Origin: Asaccharospora irregularis DSM 2635
Lineage (GTDB): Bacteria; Bacillota; Clostridia; Peptostreptococcales; Peptostreptococcaceae
Length of the DNA: 64,000 bases
Assembly: GCF_900129815.1 (NCBI RefSeq)
Contig: NZ_FQWX01000004.1
Location: 49,469 to 113,468, forward strand
Direction of reading: 5' to 3'
In this document: piece by piece, positions 8,865 through 17,039 of the stretch
Layout of the letters: each line of letters starts with the position of its first letter
How positions within the stretch are numbered: the stretch's first letter is position 1
The notes under the pieces: model-generated
Told to the model about the DNA's origin: nothing
What the model saw: only the letters and a program-made list of their open reading frames with translations
Database searches by the model: none
Translations under genes and position numbers: made by a program

Positions 8865-9311
8865 TTATAAATCCTTTTTCAAATAAACCATGTCTACAAG
8901 TTGTACTTCACCTTCAAAAATTGGATTATCATAATTATCAATGAAAAAGTTTTTAATGCGAGTATAAATTTTAAAACCGCAGCGTTCATAAAAAGGGATT
9001 GTCAAAGGGCTATCTCCAGTGCCCACAATCATCGTTTTGAACTCATCCTTATAATACTCAGATAAATACTCTAATAATCTACTTCCATAGCCTTGTCCTT
9101 GATATTTTTTATATGTAGCCAAGTTTTTTATCTCGCATTCATCATTGTTTTCTTTTGTTACAACACAGACTGTTTTAAGATCTCCGTCATACAATGCAAA
9201 CAATTTTCCTCTATCTAAGTATTTATCAATCATGCTTTCTTGTTCATCACCCAAAAGTAATAGGTCTAAGAAGTCTTTTTTATTTTCTTTTATAATTTTT
9301 ATTATTTCCAT
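8865..9311 (-). CDS. GNAT-family N-acetyltransferase
   Basis: This 148-residue single-domain GNAT has the acetyl-CoA pyrophosphate loop [11 protein letters not shown] at residues 70-80 (Q/R-x-x-G-x-G/A pattern) and a C-terminal PFYERCGF motif near 116-123, the usual motif B position. Members acetylate amines of small molecules or proteins; the substrate cannot be read here. AGGGAGG is about 5 nt before the ATG on the minus strand. It is a lone gene facing the NhaC gene. Confidence 0.85.
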   Translation of the reverse strand: MEIIKIIKENKKDFLDLLLLGDEQESMIDKYLDRGKLFALYDGDLKTVCVVTKENNDECEIKNLATYKKYQGQGYGSRLLEYLSEYYKDEFKTMIVGTGDSPLTIPFYERCGFKIYTRIKNFFIDNYDNPIFEGEVQLVDMVYLKKDL

Positions 9312-9443
9312 ATAATCCTCCCTATAACATATATAATCCTTTATATTTATATATTATTTTTATTATACATTATTTTGAATGGTTGATTATTCACCTATGA
9401 TATAATGTAATTTATATTAATTAAAATTTTAAGGGAGAAAACT

Positions 9444-10151
9444 ATGAGATTAAATAAGTTTATTAGCTCAACAGGAATGTGCTCTAGGAGACAGGCTGAT
9501 GAATTAATTAGAGAAAAAAGAGTAACAATTAATGGACAAATTGCAACAGTTGGACAATCTGTAAATATAGATGATAAGGTATGTGTAGATAGAAAGCTTT
9601 TAAAACAGAAAAAAAATGATGTATATATTATCTTAAATAAACCAAGGGGTATAACTTGCACAACAGAGCGACATATAGAGGGAAACATAATAGATTTTGT
9701 AAATCACTCTGAGAGGATATTTCCAGTAGGCAGATTGGACAAGGACTCCGAAGGATTAATTTTGCTTACAAATGATGGTGATATTGTAAATAAAATTCTA
9801 AGAGAAGAAAATAACAAGAAAAAGGAGTATATTGTAACTGTAAACAAACCTATAACACAATCTTTTATAAAGGGAATGGCTAATGGAGTGAAGATATATA
9901 ATCCTGTAAGAAATGAATATACTATTACAAAAAAATGTGAGTTAGTTAAAATAAAGGATAATACATTCAAAATCACATTGTCCCAAGGGCTAAATAGGCA
10001 AATCAGGAGGATGTGCTCACATTTCGGATATAATGTAATAAAGTTAAAGAGGGTTAAAATTATGGACCTAACATTGGGAAATTTAAAGATAGGCGAATGG
10101 AGAAATTTAAGCTCTGAGGAAATAGAGAATATTAAGTCTAAACTATCTTAA
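9444..10151 (+). CDS. rluF: Pseudouridine synthase, RsuA/RluF family
   Basis: The 235-residue protein has an N-terminal S4 RNA-binding domain (residues 1-48, beginning RLNKFISSTGMCSRRQADEL) followed by the TruB/RsuA-type catalytic domain. The catalytic aspartate is D99 in GRLDKDSEGLILLTND, and QGLNRQIRRMC near 190-200 is the conserved C-terminal motif. The ICSRR-like S4 start and overall length fit RluF (23S rRNA U2604) better than RsuA or RluB. The uridine target should be treated as provisional. GGGAG lies 6-7 nt before the ATG. Confidence 0.83.
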   Translation: MRLNKFISSTGMCSRRQADELIREKRVTINGQIATVGQSVNIDDKVCVDRKLLKQKKNDVYIILNKPRGITCTTERHIEGNIIDFVNHSERIFPVGRLDKDSEGLILLTNDGDIVNKILREENNKKKEYIVTVNKPITQSFIKGMANGVKIYNPVRNEYTITKKCELVKIKDNTFKITLSQGLNRQIRRMCSHFGYNVIKLKRVKIMDLTLGNLKIGEWRNLSSEEIENIKSKLS

Positions 10152-10175
10152 TTTGGGATTACTATAATCATGAAA

Positions 10176-10205
10176 TTGACTTTAAAGGGATATATATAGT
10201 ATAAT
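10176..10205 (+). promoter_or_regulatory. Sigma-A promoter of the first bacteriohemerythrin
   Basis: TTGACT and TATAAT are separated by 18 nt and lie about 45 nt before the start codon of the hemerythrin gene. Confidence 0.6.
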
Positions 10206-10250
10206 TTTGTTAAAATTTGGATAAAAATATATGGGTTATGGAGGATAGAA

Positions 10251-10658
10251 ATGGCATATAAATGGTCAGATGATTTATTGACAGGAAATAAGCAGATTGA
10301 TACAGAACACAAGGAACTACTAAATGCAATAAATAATTTATTAGATGCTTGCAGTGTAGGCAAAGGTAGAACTGAAGTAGAAAGTACGGTAAAGTTTTTA
10401 ACGTCTTATACAAAAACACATTTCTCACATGAAGAAGCTTTACAAAGAAAGTACAATTATCCTGATTACAATAATCATAAAAAGGAACATACTCAGTTTA
10501 TAGAGACTATTGAAGATATACAAAGAAAGCTGCTATCAAATGGTCCGAGTGTTATTTTAGTTGGTGAAGTAAATAGTAAGGTTGCTAGTTGGGTAATTAG
10601 ACATATAAAAAAAGAGGATGTTAAAGTAGCAAAACATATAAGAGAGAATTCAAAATAA
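10251..10658 (+). CDS. Bacteriohemerythrin
   Basis: The 135-residue single-domain hemerythrin has every di-iron ligand of the family: H20 (DTEHKEL), H57-x3-E61, H76-x3-H80 and H118-x4-D123. The four-helix bundle binds O2 at a non-heme di-iron centre, and in anaerobes and microaerophiles it is thought to scavenge or sense oxygen. It has its own sigma-A promoter and terminator, so it is a single-gene unit. A close paralogue with the same ligand spacing lies at 14735-15142. Confidence 0.93.
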   Translation: MAYKWSDDLLTGNKQIDTEHKELLNAINNLLDACSVGKGRTEVESTVKFLTSYTKTHFSHEEALQRKYNYPDYNNHKKEHTQFIETIEDIQRKLLSNGPSVILVGEVNSKVASWVIRHIKKEDVKVAKHIRENSK

Positions 10659-10675
10659 TTTTAGAATTTAAATAC

Positions 10676-10704
10676 AAGCCGTATCAAAACTGATACGGCT
10701 TTAT
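10676..10704 (+). terminator. Terminator after bacteriohemerythrin 1
   Basis: AAGCCGTATCA and TGATACGGCTT flank a 4-nt loop. The CCGTATCA/TGATACGG core recurs after the paralogue near 15165-15193. Confidence 0.8.
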
Positions 10705-10744
10705 GGCTATAAACAAACAAAATTAGAATAAGGGAGAACTACGA

Positions 10745-11266
10745 ATGAAAATAGAATTTGAGGTAATGGAAAACGACTATATAAATTTTAATATATATCA
10801 TCTGGAGAAATCTAAATCTAGAAAAAATACATTCAACTTGCTTAGATTCTTTATACCTATAATATTTTCTATACCAATATATTTTATTGGAACAGGGGTA
10901 TTCAAGCAACCAAGTCTTTATTGGTTTATAATTTCTATTATATTTATAGCTGGGTGGATTTTAACTTACCCAAAACAGTATAAGAAGTTGGTATCTAAGG
11001 AGATTAAGAAAATTTTAAGAGAAGGAGACAATTCTTCTATACTAGGCAAGAAAAGCCTGAATATTGAAGATGGCATTATTACTGTAAAGGGAGAATTTAG
11101 TTTAGAAACAATATCATCAGAGAATATTCAAGATATAAGAATTTATGATGATATGATCCTTGTATATGTAGGTGGATTTGTAGCCCATATAATACCAAGG
11201 AGATATTTAGATGAGGATAATGAAAAAAATCTTTTAGAAAGTCTGGAAAAAATTAAACATGCTTAG
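10745..11266 (+). CDS. YcxB-like membrane protein
   Basis: The 173-residue protein has an N-terminal cytoplasmic segment, two hydrophobic helices at about 33-50 and 57-75, and then a soluble C-terminal half with the pattern of the YcxB-like domain (ISSENIQDIRIYDDMILVYV, then AHIIPRRYL near 148-157). The YcxB-like domain is PH-like in shape and of unknown function. GGGAGAA is about 8 nt before the ATG. Confidence 0.7.
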   Translation: MKIEFEVMENDYINFNIYHLEKSKSRKNTFNLLRFFIPIIFSIPIYFIGTGVFKQPSLYWFIISIIFIAGWILTYPKQYKKLVSKEIKKILREGDNSSILGKKSLNIEDGIITVKGEFSLETISSENIQDIRIYDDMILVYVGGFVAHIIPRRYLDEDNEKNLLESLEKIKHA

Positions 11267-11463
11267 ATTATAAATTATTAAATATGACTGGTATATAAAC
11301 TACTGATGTGATTAATATATAAATTATTATAGATTAATTTGATAAATAAGATTGAACTCATATCCTTTGTGGTAATATAACAGATATATAGTATAGATTC
11401 TAGAAATAAAGTAAAAATTAGAGTATATAAATATGTTAAATAAAATAAAAGGAGAATATATAT

Positions 11464-12060
11464 ATGAGTAAAGTATTATATATAAAAGCAAATATTAAAG
11501 AGGACGGACAATCAAGAACTTTTAGAGTATCAGATAGTTTTGTTGAGGAATATAAGAAAAATAATCCTGAAGATGAAGTAGTAGTATTGGATTTATATAA
11601 AGAGAAGATAGATTTTTTAAGACCAGAAGATTTAGGAAAAATATTTGGACCTAAAGATGAAGAAAGTAAAAACCATCAAAAGCTAAAGTATGCATACCAA
11701 TTTGCAGAGGCTGACAAATATATAATCGCAGCACCTATGTGGAATTTAAGCATACCAGCAATACTAAAGGCTTATATTGATTATGTAAGTGTTACAGGGA
11801 TAACATTTAAGTATACAGCAGAAGGACCTGTAGGCCTTTTAAATGATAGAAAGGCTGTTCATATAGTATCTAGAGGTGGAGGATATGACAATTCACCTTA
11901 TGAAATGGGAGATAAATATCTGAGAACTATATTGGGATTCTTTGGAATTAGCGATATAGAGACTATAGCAATAGAAAATGTAGATGTTATGGGTGTAGAT
12001 GTTGAAAGTAAAGTAGAAGACGGTATAAAAAGAGCCAATTTAATAGCACAAAAATTCTAG
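11464..12060 (+). CDS. azoR: FMN-dependent NADH-azoreductase
   Basis: The 198-residue flavodoxin-fold quinone/azo reductase has the N-terminal FMN phosphate region (IKANIKEDGQSRTFRVSD), the isoalloxazine-contacting APMWNLSIPAILKAYIDYV at about 94-112, and the SRGGGY loop near 138-143, all characteristic of AzoR. It reduces azo dyes and quinones by two-electron transfer from NADH, a detoxification role. AAAGGAG lies about 9 nt before the ATG. It is monocistronic, and the OhrR-like regulator downstream has its own promoter. Confidence 0.9.
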   Translation: MSKVLYIKANIKEDGQSRTFRVSDSFVEEYKKNNPEDEVVVLDLYKEKIDFLRPEDLGKIFGPKDEESKNHQKLKYAYQFAEADKYIIAAPMWNLSIPAILKAYIDYVSVTGITFKYTAEGPVGLLNDRKAVHIVSRGGGYDNSPYEMGDKYLRTILGFFGISDIETIAIENVDVMGVDVESKVEDGIKRANLIAQKF

Positions 12061-12069
12061 TGACTATAT

Positions 12070-12112
12070 AAAAGCCAAATGGAGTGAAAAAAGTACTCTA
12101 TTTGGCTTTTTA
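12070..12112 (+). terminator. Terminator after azoR
   Basis: AAAAGCCAAATGGAGT pairs with ACTCTATTTGGCTTTTT across a 9-nt loop. The stem is long and the T-run good. Confidence 0.85.
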
Positions 12113-12129
12113 TTTGATTTGTTTTGAAG

Positions 12130-12158
12130 TTGACATAATAATTATATTAAAATATAAT
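12130..12158 (+). promoter_or_regulatory. Consensus sigma-A promoter of the OhrR-like regulator
   Basis: TTGACA, a 17-nt spacer and TATAAT match the consensus perfectly, which is unusual even in this AT-rich genome. The -10 box overlaps the left arm of an inverted repeat, suggesting strong expression held down by a repressor. Confidence 0.8.
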
Positions 12159-12188
12159 TATCGTACAAGATTAATCGTATACGATAAT
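12157..12188 (+). promoter_or_regulatory. Putative OhrR-type operator
   Basis: ATTATCGTA at 12157-12165 is inverted as TACGATAAT at 12180-12188. Nested in the right half is the perfect 12-bp palindrome ATCGTATACGAT (12174-12185). The repeat overlaps the -10 and the likely transcription start, as expected for autorepression by a dimeric winged-helix repressor. Confidence 0.6.
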
Positions 12189-12223
12189 ATATTTTTTTAT
12201 TGTGGATGACAGGAGTGTATAGG

Positions 12224-12670
12224 ATGAACGAGAATCTAAAATTAGAAAATCAACTTTGTTTTAAAATTTATTCTGTATCAAAGAGCATGATTAGGATATA
12301 TGGTCCATTACTAAAGGAGATAGATTTAACCTATCCACAGTACCTAGCGATGTTGGTTTTATGGGAACACAAGAAACTACCATTTAAGGATATGTGTTTT
12401 AAGTTAAAGATGAAAACAGGCACATTGACTCCTATTTTAAGCAAACTAGAAGGAAATGGGTATTTAGAAAGAATTAAGGATGAAAGCGACGATAGGAAAA
12501 TATATATATCTATAACTCAAAAGGGTTTAGATATAGAGAAAAAAGCTAAAGATATTCCAAAAAAAATAGCAAATGATCTCAATTTTTCAGAGGAAGATTG
12601 TCAAAAATATATAAAGGAGTTTGATTATTTAGTGAATAAATTAGACCTTATAGAAAATTATATTAAATAA
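12224..12670 (+). CDS. OhrR-like MarR-family redox regulator
   Basis: The protein has 148 residues from the ATG at 12224, chosen because AGGAG lies 8 nt upstream; a TTG further 5' has no ribosome site. NQLCFKIYSVSKSM followed by LTYPQYLAMLVLWEH closely tracks Bacillus subtilis OhrR, and C12 sits where OhrR has its peroxide-reactive Cys15. The winged helix spans about 50-100 (TGTLTPILSKLEGNGYLER, wing DESDDRKI). OhrR represses organic-peroxide resistance genes until the cysteine is oxidised. No ohr gene is adjacent; the nitroreductase downstream is the likeliest local target. Confidence 0.82.
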   Translation: MNENLKLENQLCFKIYSVSKSMIRIYGPLLKEIDLTYPQYLAMLVLWEHKKLPFKDMCFKLKMKTGTLTPILSKLEGNGYLERIKDESDDRKIYISITQKGLDIEKKAKDIPKKIANDLNFSEEDCQKYIKEFDYLVNKLDLIENYIK

Positions 12671-12766
12671 GATATATAAACAAAAAATAGTTAGAATGTA
12701 AATTTTTATTTTGTTATATTAAATATTTCAAGAATAAAGATTGTAGATTATTAGGAGGTACTCAAT

Positions 12767-13525
12767 ATGGATATAAAAGATCAATGGATTGAAGCTGTAA
12801 ATAATCGAACATCAAGAAGGACATATATAGAAAAATCATTAGGACAAAGTCATATCAATGAACTTAACAAATTAATAGATAAAATAAATGAAGAAAGTAG
12901 TTTGAATTTTCAATTTTTAGATGATTGTTCTAAGCTTTTTAAGGGTTTTTCTGCATCTTATGGCATGATAAAAGGGCTAAATTCATGTATAGCTATAGTA
13001 GGAGATAAAAATATAGAGAACTTTAAGATAAAAGCTGGGTATTATGGTGAAATATTAGTATTAGAGGCTACCAATATGGAGTTGGGAACCTGTTGGATTG
13101 GTGGTACCTATGATAGAAAAGAATGTGAAAGGTATATAGATATAAATCAAAACGAGGAATTAATTTGTGTAATAGCTATAGGGAATGTTTTAGAGGATAA
13201 AAGCATGAGAGAAAAATTAATATCTAAGATGAATAAGGGAAAAAAATCATTTAGTCAGGTTTTATTAGACAAAGATTGTGATTCAGTGCCAAGTTGGGTT
13301 AAAGAGGGGATTAATTTTGTATTGAAATCTCCATCCGCACTAAATAAGCAACCATTTGCATATTCATTTAAGAATAATGAGATAAGAGCTTTCAACATTT
13401 CTAAAAAGCATGGATATGAGGAAATAGATTTAGGAATATCTATGTTACACTTTGAATTAGGGGCTAGAAAAGAAAACTATAATGGCAAATGGAATTATAT
13501 AAACGGAGAAAAAATATTTAAATAA
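12767..13525 (+). CDS. Nitroreductase-family protein (TM1586-like)
   Basis: The 252-residue protein shows the nitroreductase fold in two halves: RTSRRTY near 14-20 (FMN phosphate-binding arginines), a GYYGEILVLEATNMELGTCWIGG helix-strand segment near 94-116, and SPSALNKQPFAY near 194-205, the motif that begins ordinary nitroreductases at their N-terminus. This permuted layout is that of the TM1586-type group, of unknown substrate. TAGGAGG precedes the ATG. It lies 96 nt after the OhrR-like gene with no terminator between, so co-transcription is likely. A longer relative lies at 32194-33051. Confidence 0.75.
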   Translation: MDIKDQWIEAVNNRTSRRTYIEKSLGQSHINELNKLIDKINEESSLNFQFLDDCSKLFKGFSASYGMIKGLNSCIAIVGDKNIENFKIKAGYYGEILVLEATNMELGTCWIGGTYDRKECERYIDINQNEELICVIAIGNVLEDKSMREKLISKMNKGKKSFSQVLLDKDCDSVPSWVKEGINFVLKSPSALNKQPFAYSFKNNEIRAFNISKKHGYEEIDLGISMLHFELGARKENYNGKWNYINGEKIFK

Positions 13526-13555
13526 TATAGAAATAACTGGTAATCCAAAAATTTT

Positions 13556-13581
13556 CCACACTAATTTTAGTGTGGTTTTTT
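13556..13581 (+). terminator. Terminator after the nitroreductase
   Basis: CCACACTA and TAGTGTGG flank a 4-nt loop; TTTTTT follows. Confidence 0.85.
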
Positions 13582-13644
13582 ATATTAGAAATAAAATAGC
13601 AATTTGGGAACAGATTAATTATTTGTTAATTGATATACTTTAAT

Positions 13645-13656
13645 TATCACGTGATA
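13645..13656 (+). promoter_or_regulatory. Palindrome before the AraC-type regulator
   Basis: TATCACGTGATA is a perfect 12-bp palindrome 17 nt before the TTG start. It is a candidate operator or autoregulatory site. Confidence 0.4.
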
Positions 13657-13673
13657 GAAAGTGAGGATATAAG

Positions 13674-14561
13674 TTGAATTACAGTAAAGTGATATCACAA
13701 TGTATTGATTTTATCGAGGAAAACATAAAAGATGATTTAACACCAGATTTAATAGCTAGCAAATGCGGGTACTCAACATTTCATTTCTGTAGAATATTCA
13801 ATATTCATAAAGGAATAACATTAATGGATTATATAAGAAAAAGAAGGTTATCGTTAGCATCATCAGAACTGTTTGATGGAAGAAAAGTAATAGATATAGC
13901 CTTAGAGTATGGATTTGATACGCAGAATGGATTTTGCAAGGCTTTTAAAAAGGAGTATGGATTTAGTCCTACCCAGTATATAAAGCGTATGGATGGATAT
14001 TTTCAAAAACAGTCACTATATAAAATTGGAGGTTATATTATGGATCCTATTATTGTAAAAAAGCCTGCATTCAAGATTGCAGGGTATGGTATAGAAACAA
14101 ATATTTCTAGTGGAAATTATACTAAAGATGTAGCTTCGTTTTGGGTTAACTATAACGGTGAAAATCTTGAAAGTAAAATGTATGACATTTTGAATCCTAA
14201 AAAACATGGAGAGGTTGGATTATGCATACCATCTAACAATCAAAATGGTGATGCTATCTATCTTATGGGAGTTATAGTTGATGATTTTGATCGTGTTACA
14301 GAAGATATGATGACAGTAGATATACCTGAGGCGACATATGCAGTATTTACAACTCCGCCAGTTGACACATCAGAAGACGACGAACAAATAATATTTGCAA
14401 ATGTCATAAAGGAAACTTGGAAATATATATTTGAAGAGTGGTTTAAAGATAGTAAGTATGTATTTGATGAAAGCAAAATGGATTTTGAGTTTTATGATGA
14501 GAGATGTCATTGGAGAAAGGATACAGTTATGGATATTTATATCCCTGTGATAGAGAAATAG
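13674..14561 (+). CDS. AraC-family regulator with GyrI-like effector domain
   Basis: The 295-residue protein starts at TTG 13674, supported by GTGAGG 7 nt upstream. Two AraC helix-turn-helix units fill residues 8-108 (DDLTPDLIASKCGYSTFHFC and DIALEYGFDTQNGFCKAFKK, then the FSPTQY motif). Residues about 118-295 match the GyrI-like/bacterial transcription activator effector-binding fold, which binds hydrophobic cationic drugs (Rob, SbmC relatives). Predicted role: activation of stress or efflux genes on ligand binding. It is monocistronic; the hemerythrin gene follows after 173 nt with its own leader. Confidence 0.87.
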   Translation: MNYSKVISQCIDFIEENIKDDLTPDLIASKCGYSTFHFCRIFNIHKGITLMDYIRKRRLSLASSELFDGRKVIDIALEYGFDTQNGFCKAFKKEYGFSPTQYIKRMDGYFQKQSLYKIGGYIMDPIIVKKPAFKIAGYGIETNISSGNYTKDVASFWVNYNGENLESKMYDILNPKKHGEVGLCIPSNNQNGDAIYLMGVIVDDFDRVTEDMMTVDIPEATYAVFTTPPVDTSEDDEQIIFANVIKETWKYIFEEWFKDSKYVFDESKMDFEFYDERCHWRKDTVMDIYIPVIEK

Positions 14562-14663
14562 TTACCACCAAAAATAATTTTATCAAAAATGTTAAATTTA
14601 AGGTTTAAATTATTAAATTGTGGTATATAAGTAATAGACAAATTTATGGTAAAAATTTACTTT

Positions 14664-14690
14664 AATAAGATATAATGATATTATCTTATT
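14664..14690 (+). promoter_or_regulatory. Inverted repeat over the -10 of bacteriohemerythrin 2
   Basis: AATAAGATA (14664-14672) is inverted as TATCTTATT (14682-14690) with a 9-nt spacer. A TATAAT lies at 14671-14676 inside it, so a repressor here would block the promoter. No matching repeat is seen before the first hemerythrin gene. Confidence 0.45.
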
Positions 14691-14734
14691 AAAATATATA
14701 AAATATTACAATATATACTTTGGGGGTAAGAGAT

Positions 14735-15142
14735 ATGGCATATAACTGGTCAGATGAATTATTAACAGGAAACAATCAAATAGACACAGAACATAAGGAA
14801 CTTATAAAAGCAATAAATGATTTACTAGAGGCTTGTAGTGAGGGAAAAGGTAGAGCAGAAATAGAAAAGACAGTTAATTTTTTATCTTCTTATACAAAAA
14901 TACACTTTGGACGTGAAGAAGTTTTACAAAAAAAATACAATTATCCTGATTATATTAACCACAAGAAGTATCATCAAACTTTTATAGATGCTGTTGAAAG
15001 CATACGTAAAAAGATTTTAGCTAATGGTCCAAGTATAGTTATAGTTGGAGAGGTTAATCAAAAGGTTGGAAACTGGATAATTAATCATATAAAAAGAGAA
15101 GACGTTAAAGTAGCTGCACATATAAGAAACAATACTAAATAA
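14735..15142 (+). CDS. Bacteriohemerythrin, second copy
   Basis: This copy also has 135 residues, starting at the ATG at 14735 with GGGGGT 7 nt upstream (a TTG at 14720 would add five residues but overlaps the ribosome site). All di-iron ligands are kept at the same positions: H20, H57-x3-E61, H76-x3-H80, H118-x4-D123. It differs from the first copy mainly on the surface and in the second helix (HFGREEV for HFSHEEA). The role is O2 binding, scavenging or sensing. The regulatory region is unlike that of copy 1, so the two are probably expressed under different conditions. Confidence 0.93.
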   Translation: MAYNWSDELLTGNNQIDTEHKELIKAINDLLEACSEGKGRAEIEKTVNFLSSYTKIHFGREEVLQKKYNYPDYINHKKYHQTFIDAVESIRKKILANGPSIVIVGEVNQKVGNWIINHIKREDVKVAAHIRNNTK

Positions 15143-15164
15143 TTGAATAATAAAGTTATCCTAG

Positions 15165-15193
15165 ACCGTATCATGAAAATGATACGGTTTTTT
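15165..15193 (+). terminator. Terminator after bacteriohemerythrin 2
   Basis: ACCGTATCAT and ATGATACGGT flank GAAA; TTTTT follows. The core stem is the same as after the first copy. Confidence 0.85.
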
Positions 15194-15263
15194 GATTTCT
15201 ACAATTAAAAAAATATTTTTTTATTATTTGATAGAAATTTGGATTTAAAATCTAATTAATAAG

Positions 15264-15279
15264 TGTAAGATATCTTACA
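15264..15279 (+). promoter_or_regulatory. Perfect 16-bp palindrome ahead of the ECF sigma gene
   Basis: TGTAAGATATCTTACA is self-complementary and ends at the base before GGAGG, the ribosome site. As DNA it could be an operator; as RNA it would have to dimerise or form a tight hairpin next to the ribosome site. Confidence 0.5.
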
Positions 15280-15292
15280 GGAGGAAAGGGAA

Positions 15293-15835
15293 ATGATAAT
15301 AGATGAAAAAAACTTTATTAAACAGTTAAAGAAGAAAGATGAAAAAGCTCTAGAATATATCATAGATATATATGGCGGAATTGTAAAAGCTGTTGTAAAA
15401 AGGCATATGTACAATATTTTTAATTACCAAGAAGAGTGTATACAAGATGTATTCCTAGATGTTTGGTATGGAATAGACAAGTACGATGATAAAAAGGGAG
15501 ATTTCAAAAATTGGATAGCTGCAATTACTAAGTATAAGTGCATAATGTATAAAAGAAAACACTTGCCAACGAATTTAAACCAGGATATAGAAGATACTTT
15601 GGTTGCAGTTGACGATATTGAGATAGAAATCAAGAAAAAAGAACTAAAAGAAGAGGTGGACAGTTTACTTAGAGGCTTAAAAGAAGAGGATAGAAATATA
15701 TTTAAGAAATATTATATTGAGGGCAAGACAATAAAAGAAATATCTAAAGATATGAATATCAAGGATGAGAACATATACAATAGGATGTCTAGAGGAAAGA
15801 AGAAGATAAGAATTTTATTTAATAAAGATAAATAA
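15293..15835 (+). CDS. ECF-type RNA polymerase sigma factor
   Basis: The 180-residue protein has region 2 at about 20-90 (IIDIYGGIVKAVVKRHM, then ECIQDVFLDVWYGIDKYD, then FKNWIAAITKYKCI, the -10 recognition and melting helices) and region 4 at about 120-175 (EDRNIFKKYYIEGKTIKEIS with a helix-turn-helix for the -35). There are no regions 1.1 or 3, as is usual for ECF factors. GGAGGAAAGGG precedes the ATG. The next gene, 12 nt downstream, encodes a membrane protein of the DUF4179 type that commonly accompanies such sigma factors and is the presumed anti-sigma. Confidence 0.88.
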   Translation: MIIDEKNFIKQLKKKDEKALEYIIDIYGGIVKAVVKRHMYNIFNYQEECIQDVFLDVWYGIDKYDDKKGDFKNWIAAITKYKCIMYKRKHLPTNLNQDIEDTLVAVDDIEIEIKKKELKEEVDSLLRGLKEEDRNIFKKYYIEGKTIKEISKDMNIKDENIYNRMSRGKKKIRILFNKDK

Positions 15836-15847
15836 AGAGGTGAGACT

Positions 15848-16894
15848 ATGAAAGATTGGTTAGAACTACTAAACGAGACAAATATTGATTTAGATGAGTA
15901 TAAAGAGGAAACTCTTAATGATATAGAAAAGAAGACACTAAAAAATAATTTGAAAAAAAGTATAAGGAAAAATAAAACTAATAAATACAAAAAACCTATT
16001 ATAGCTTCAGCAGTTATATTATCAATAATAATATCAACAAATATTAAAGTTATAGCAGATACATTAGAAAAGTTAATTAGTAGAAATCCTACGGAGAGTT
16101 TTCAAAATTATAATAAAACAAAGTTAGATGAATATAAAAATATAATTGATAAATCCGTAACTAATAATGGAGTAACTATTACTATAAATGAGTTTATATT
16201 TGATTATGATAACATAATAGTAACATACACATTAGAGGGTGAAAAAATAGATACTCAAGATATTAATATCTTACCTAAGATATTGATTGACGGTAAAGAA
16301 GTAAAAAGAAGAGGAGTGTCTGCAACATATAGCGGTGAAAATAAAAATTTGAGACAATTTATCTTAGAACCTAGAGATCCTATAACTAAATCAGGGGAGT
16401 TTGATGTCAAAATATTAATTGGAGGTAAGGATGATTTTTCACAAGATAGAATCATCGAAGAAGGTAAATGGGAGTTCAATTTTAGGGCTAATAATTTAGC
16501 AATAAATGAATTTATTGAAAAGTTTGATTTAAATAAGAATATTAACTTAAATAAATATGGTAGCATATGCATGAAGCGTGTTATTAAAACACCGATGTCT
16601 ACTATAGTTGAGCTTTCATCAGAAAACTTATTAGTGGAAAATGAAAATGTAAGTGTAGGGTGTATTTTAGAAGACTCTGATGGTAATATTTTAGAAAAAA
16701 TATCCGAACAGAAGAGATACGATTATTCAGATTTGGAAAGGGGAACATATATATATAGATTTAAAAGTATAAATAGAGAATCGAAAACCATAAAAGTTAC
16801 CCCTATAATTTTACTTAACTCTGTATATGATGAAAACAGCAAATATAATAAAGAGTTGAGAGAATATTCTTTAGAGTTAAATTTAAGTAAGTAG
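15848..16894 (+). CDS. DUF4179 membrane protein, presumed anti-sigma factor
   Basis: The 348-residue protein has a cytoplasmic acidic/lysine-rich N-terminal tail (1-49), one transmembrane helix (50-70) and a large outer part. Residues from about 71 match the DUF4179 pattern (ADTLEKLISR, KLDEYKNIIDKSVTNNGVTI, a beta-rich region with VTYTLEG). There is no zinc-binding HxxxCxxC anti-sigma motif in the tail, so binding to the sigma factor would use another surface. Type-II topology, adjacency to the sigma gene and AGAGGTGA as ribosome site support a sensor/anti-sigma role. The signal is unknown. Confidence 0.78.
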   Translation: MKDWLELLNETNIDLDEYKEETLNDIEKKTLKNNLKKSIRKNKTNKYKKPIIASAVILSIIISTNIKVIADTLEKLISRNPTESFQNYNKTKLDEYKNIIDKSVTNNGVTITINEFIFDYDNIIVTYTLEGEKIDTQDINILPKILIDGKEVKRRGVSATYSGENKNLRQFILEPRDPITKSGEFDVKILIGGKDDFSQDRIIEEGKWEFNFRANNLAINEFIEKFDLNKNINLNKYGSICMKRVIKTPMSTIVELSSENLLVENENVSVGCILEDSDGNILEKISEQKRYDYSDLERGTYIYRFKSINRESKTIKVTPIILLNSVYDENSKYNKELREYSLELNLSK

Positions 16895-16978
16895 GGAGAT
16901 TGTTAAATATTAAATACTTATCAAAGTGTGGTGCAAATAAAAGTATAAAATTATTTCATTGAACACTATAATGATATA

Positions 16979-17005
16979 TAATAATTACGAAATATGTAAT
17001 TATTA
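16979..17005 (+). promoter_or_regulatory. Inverted repeat ahead of the creatininase-family gene
   Basis: TAATAATTAC and GTAATTATTA are exact 10-bp inverted arms separated by 7 nt, about 35 nt before the start codon. Candidate operator; no confident promoter was placed. Confidence 0.45.
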
Positions 17006-17039
17006 ACAATAAAAAATAGTTTATCAGGGAGGAAGAAAA

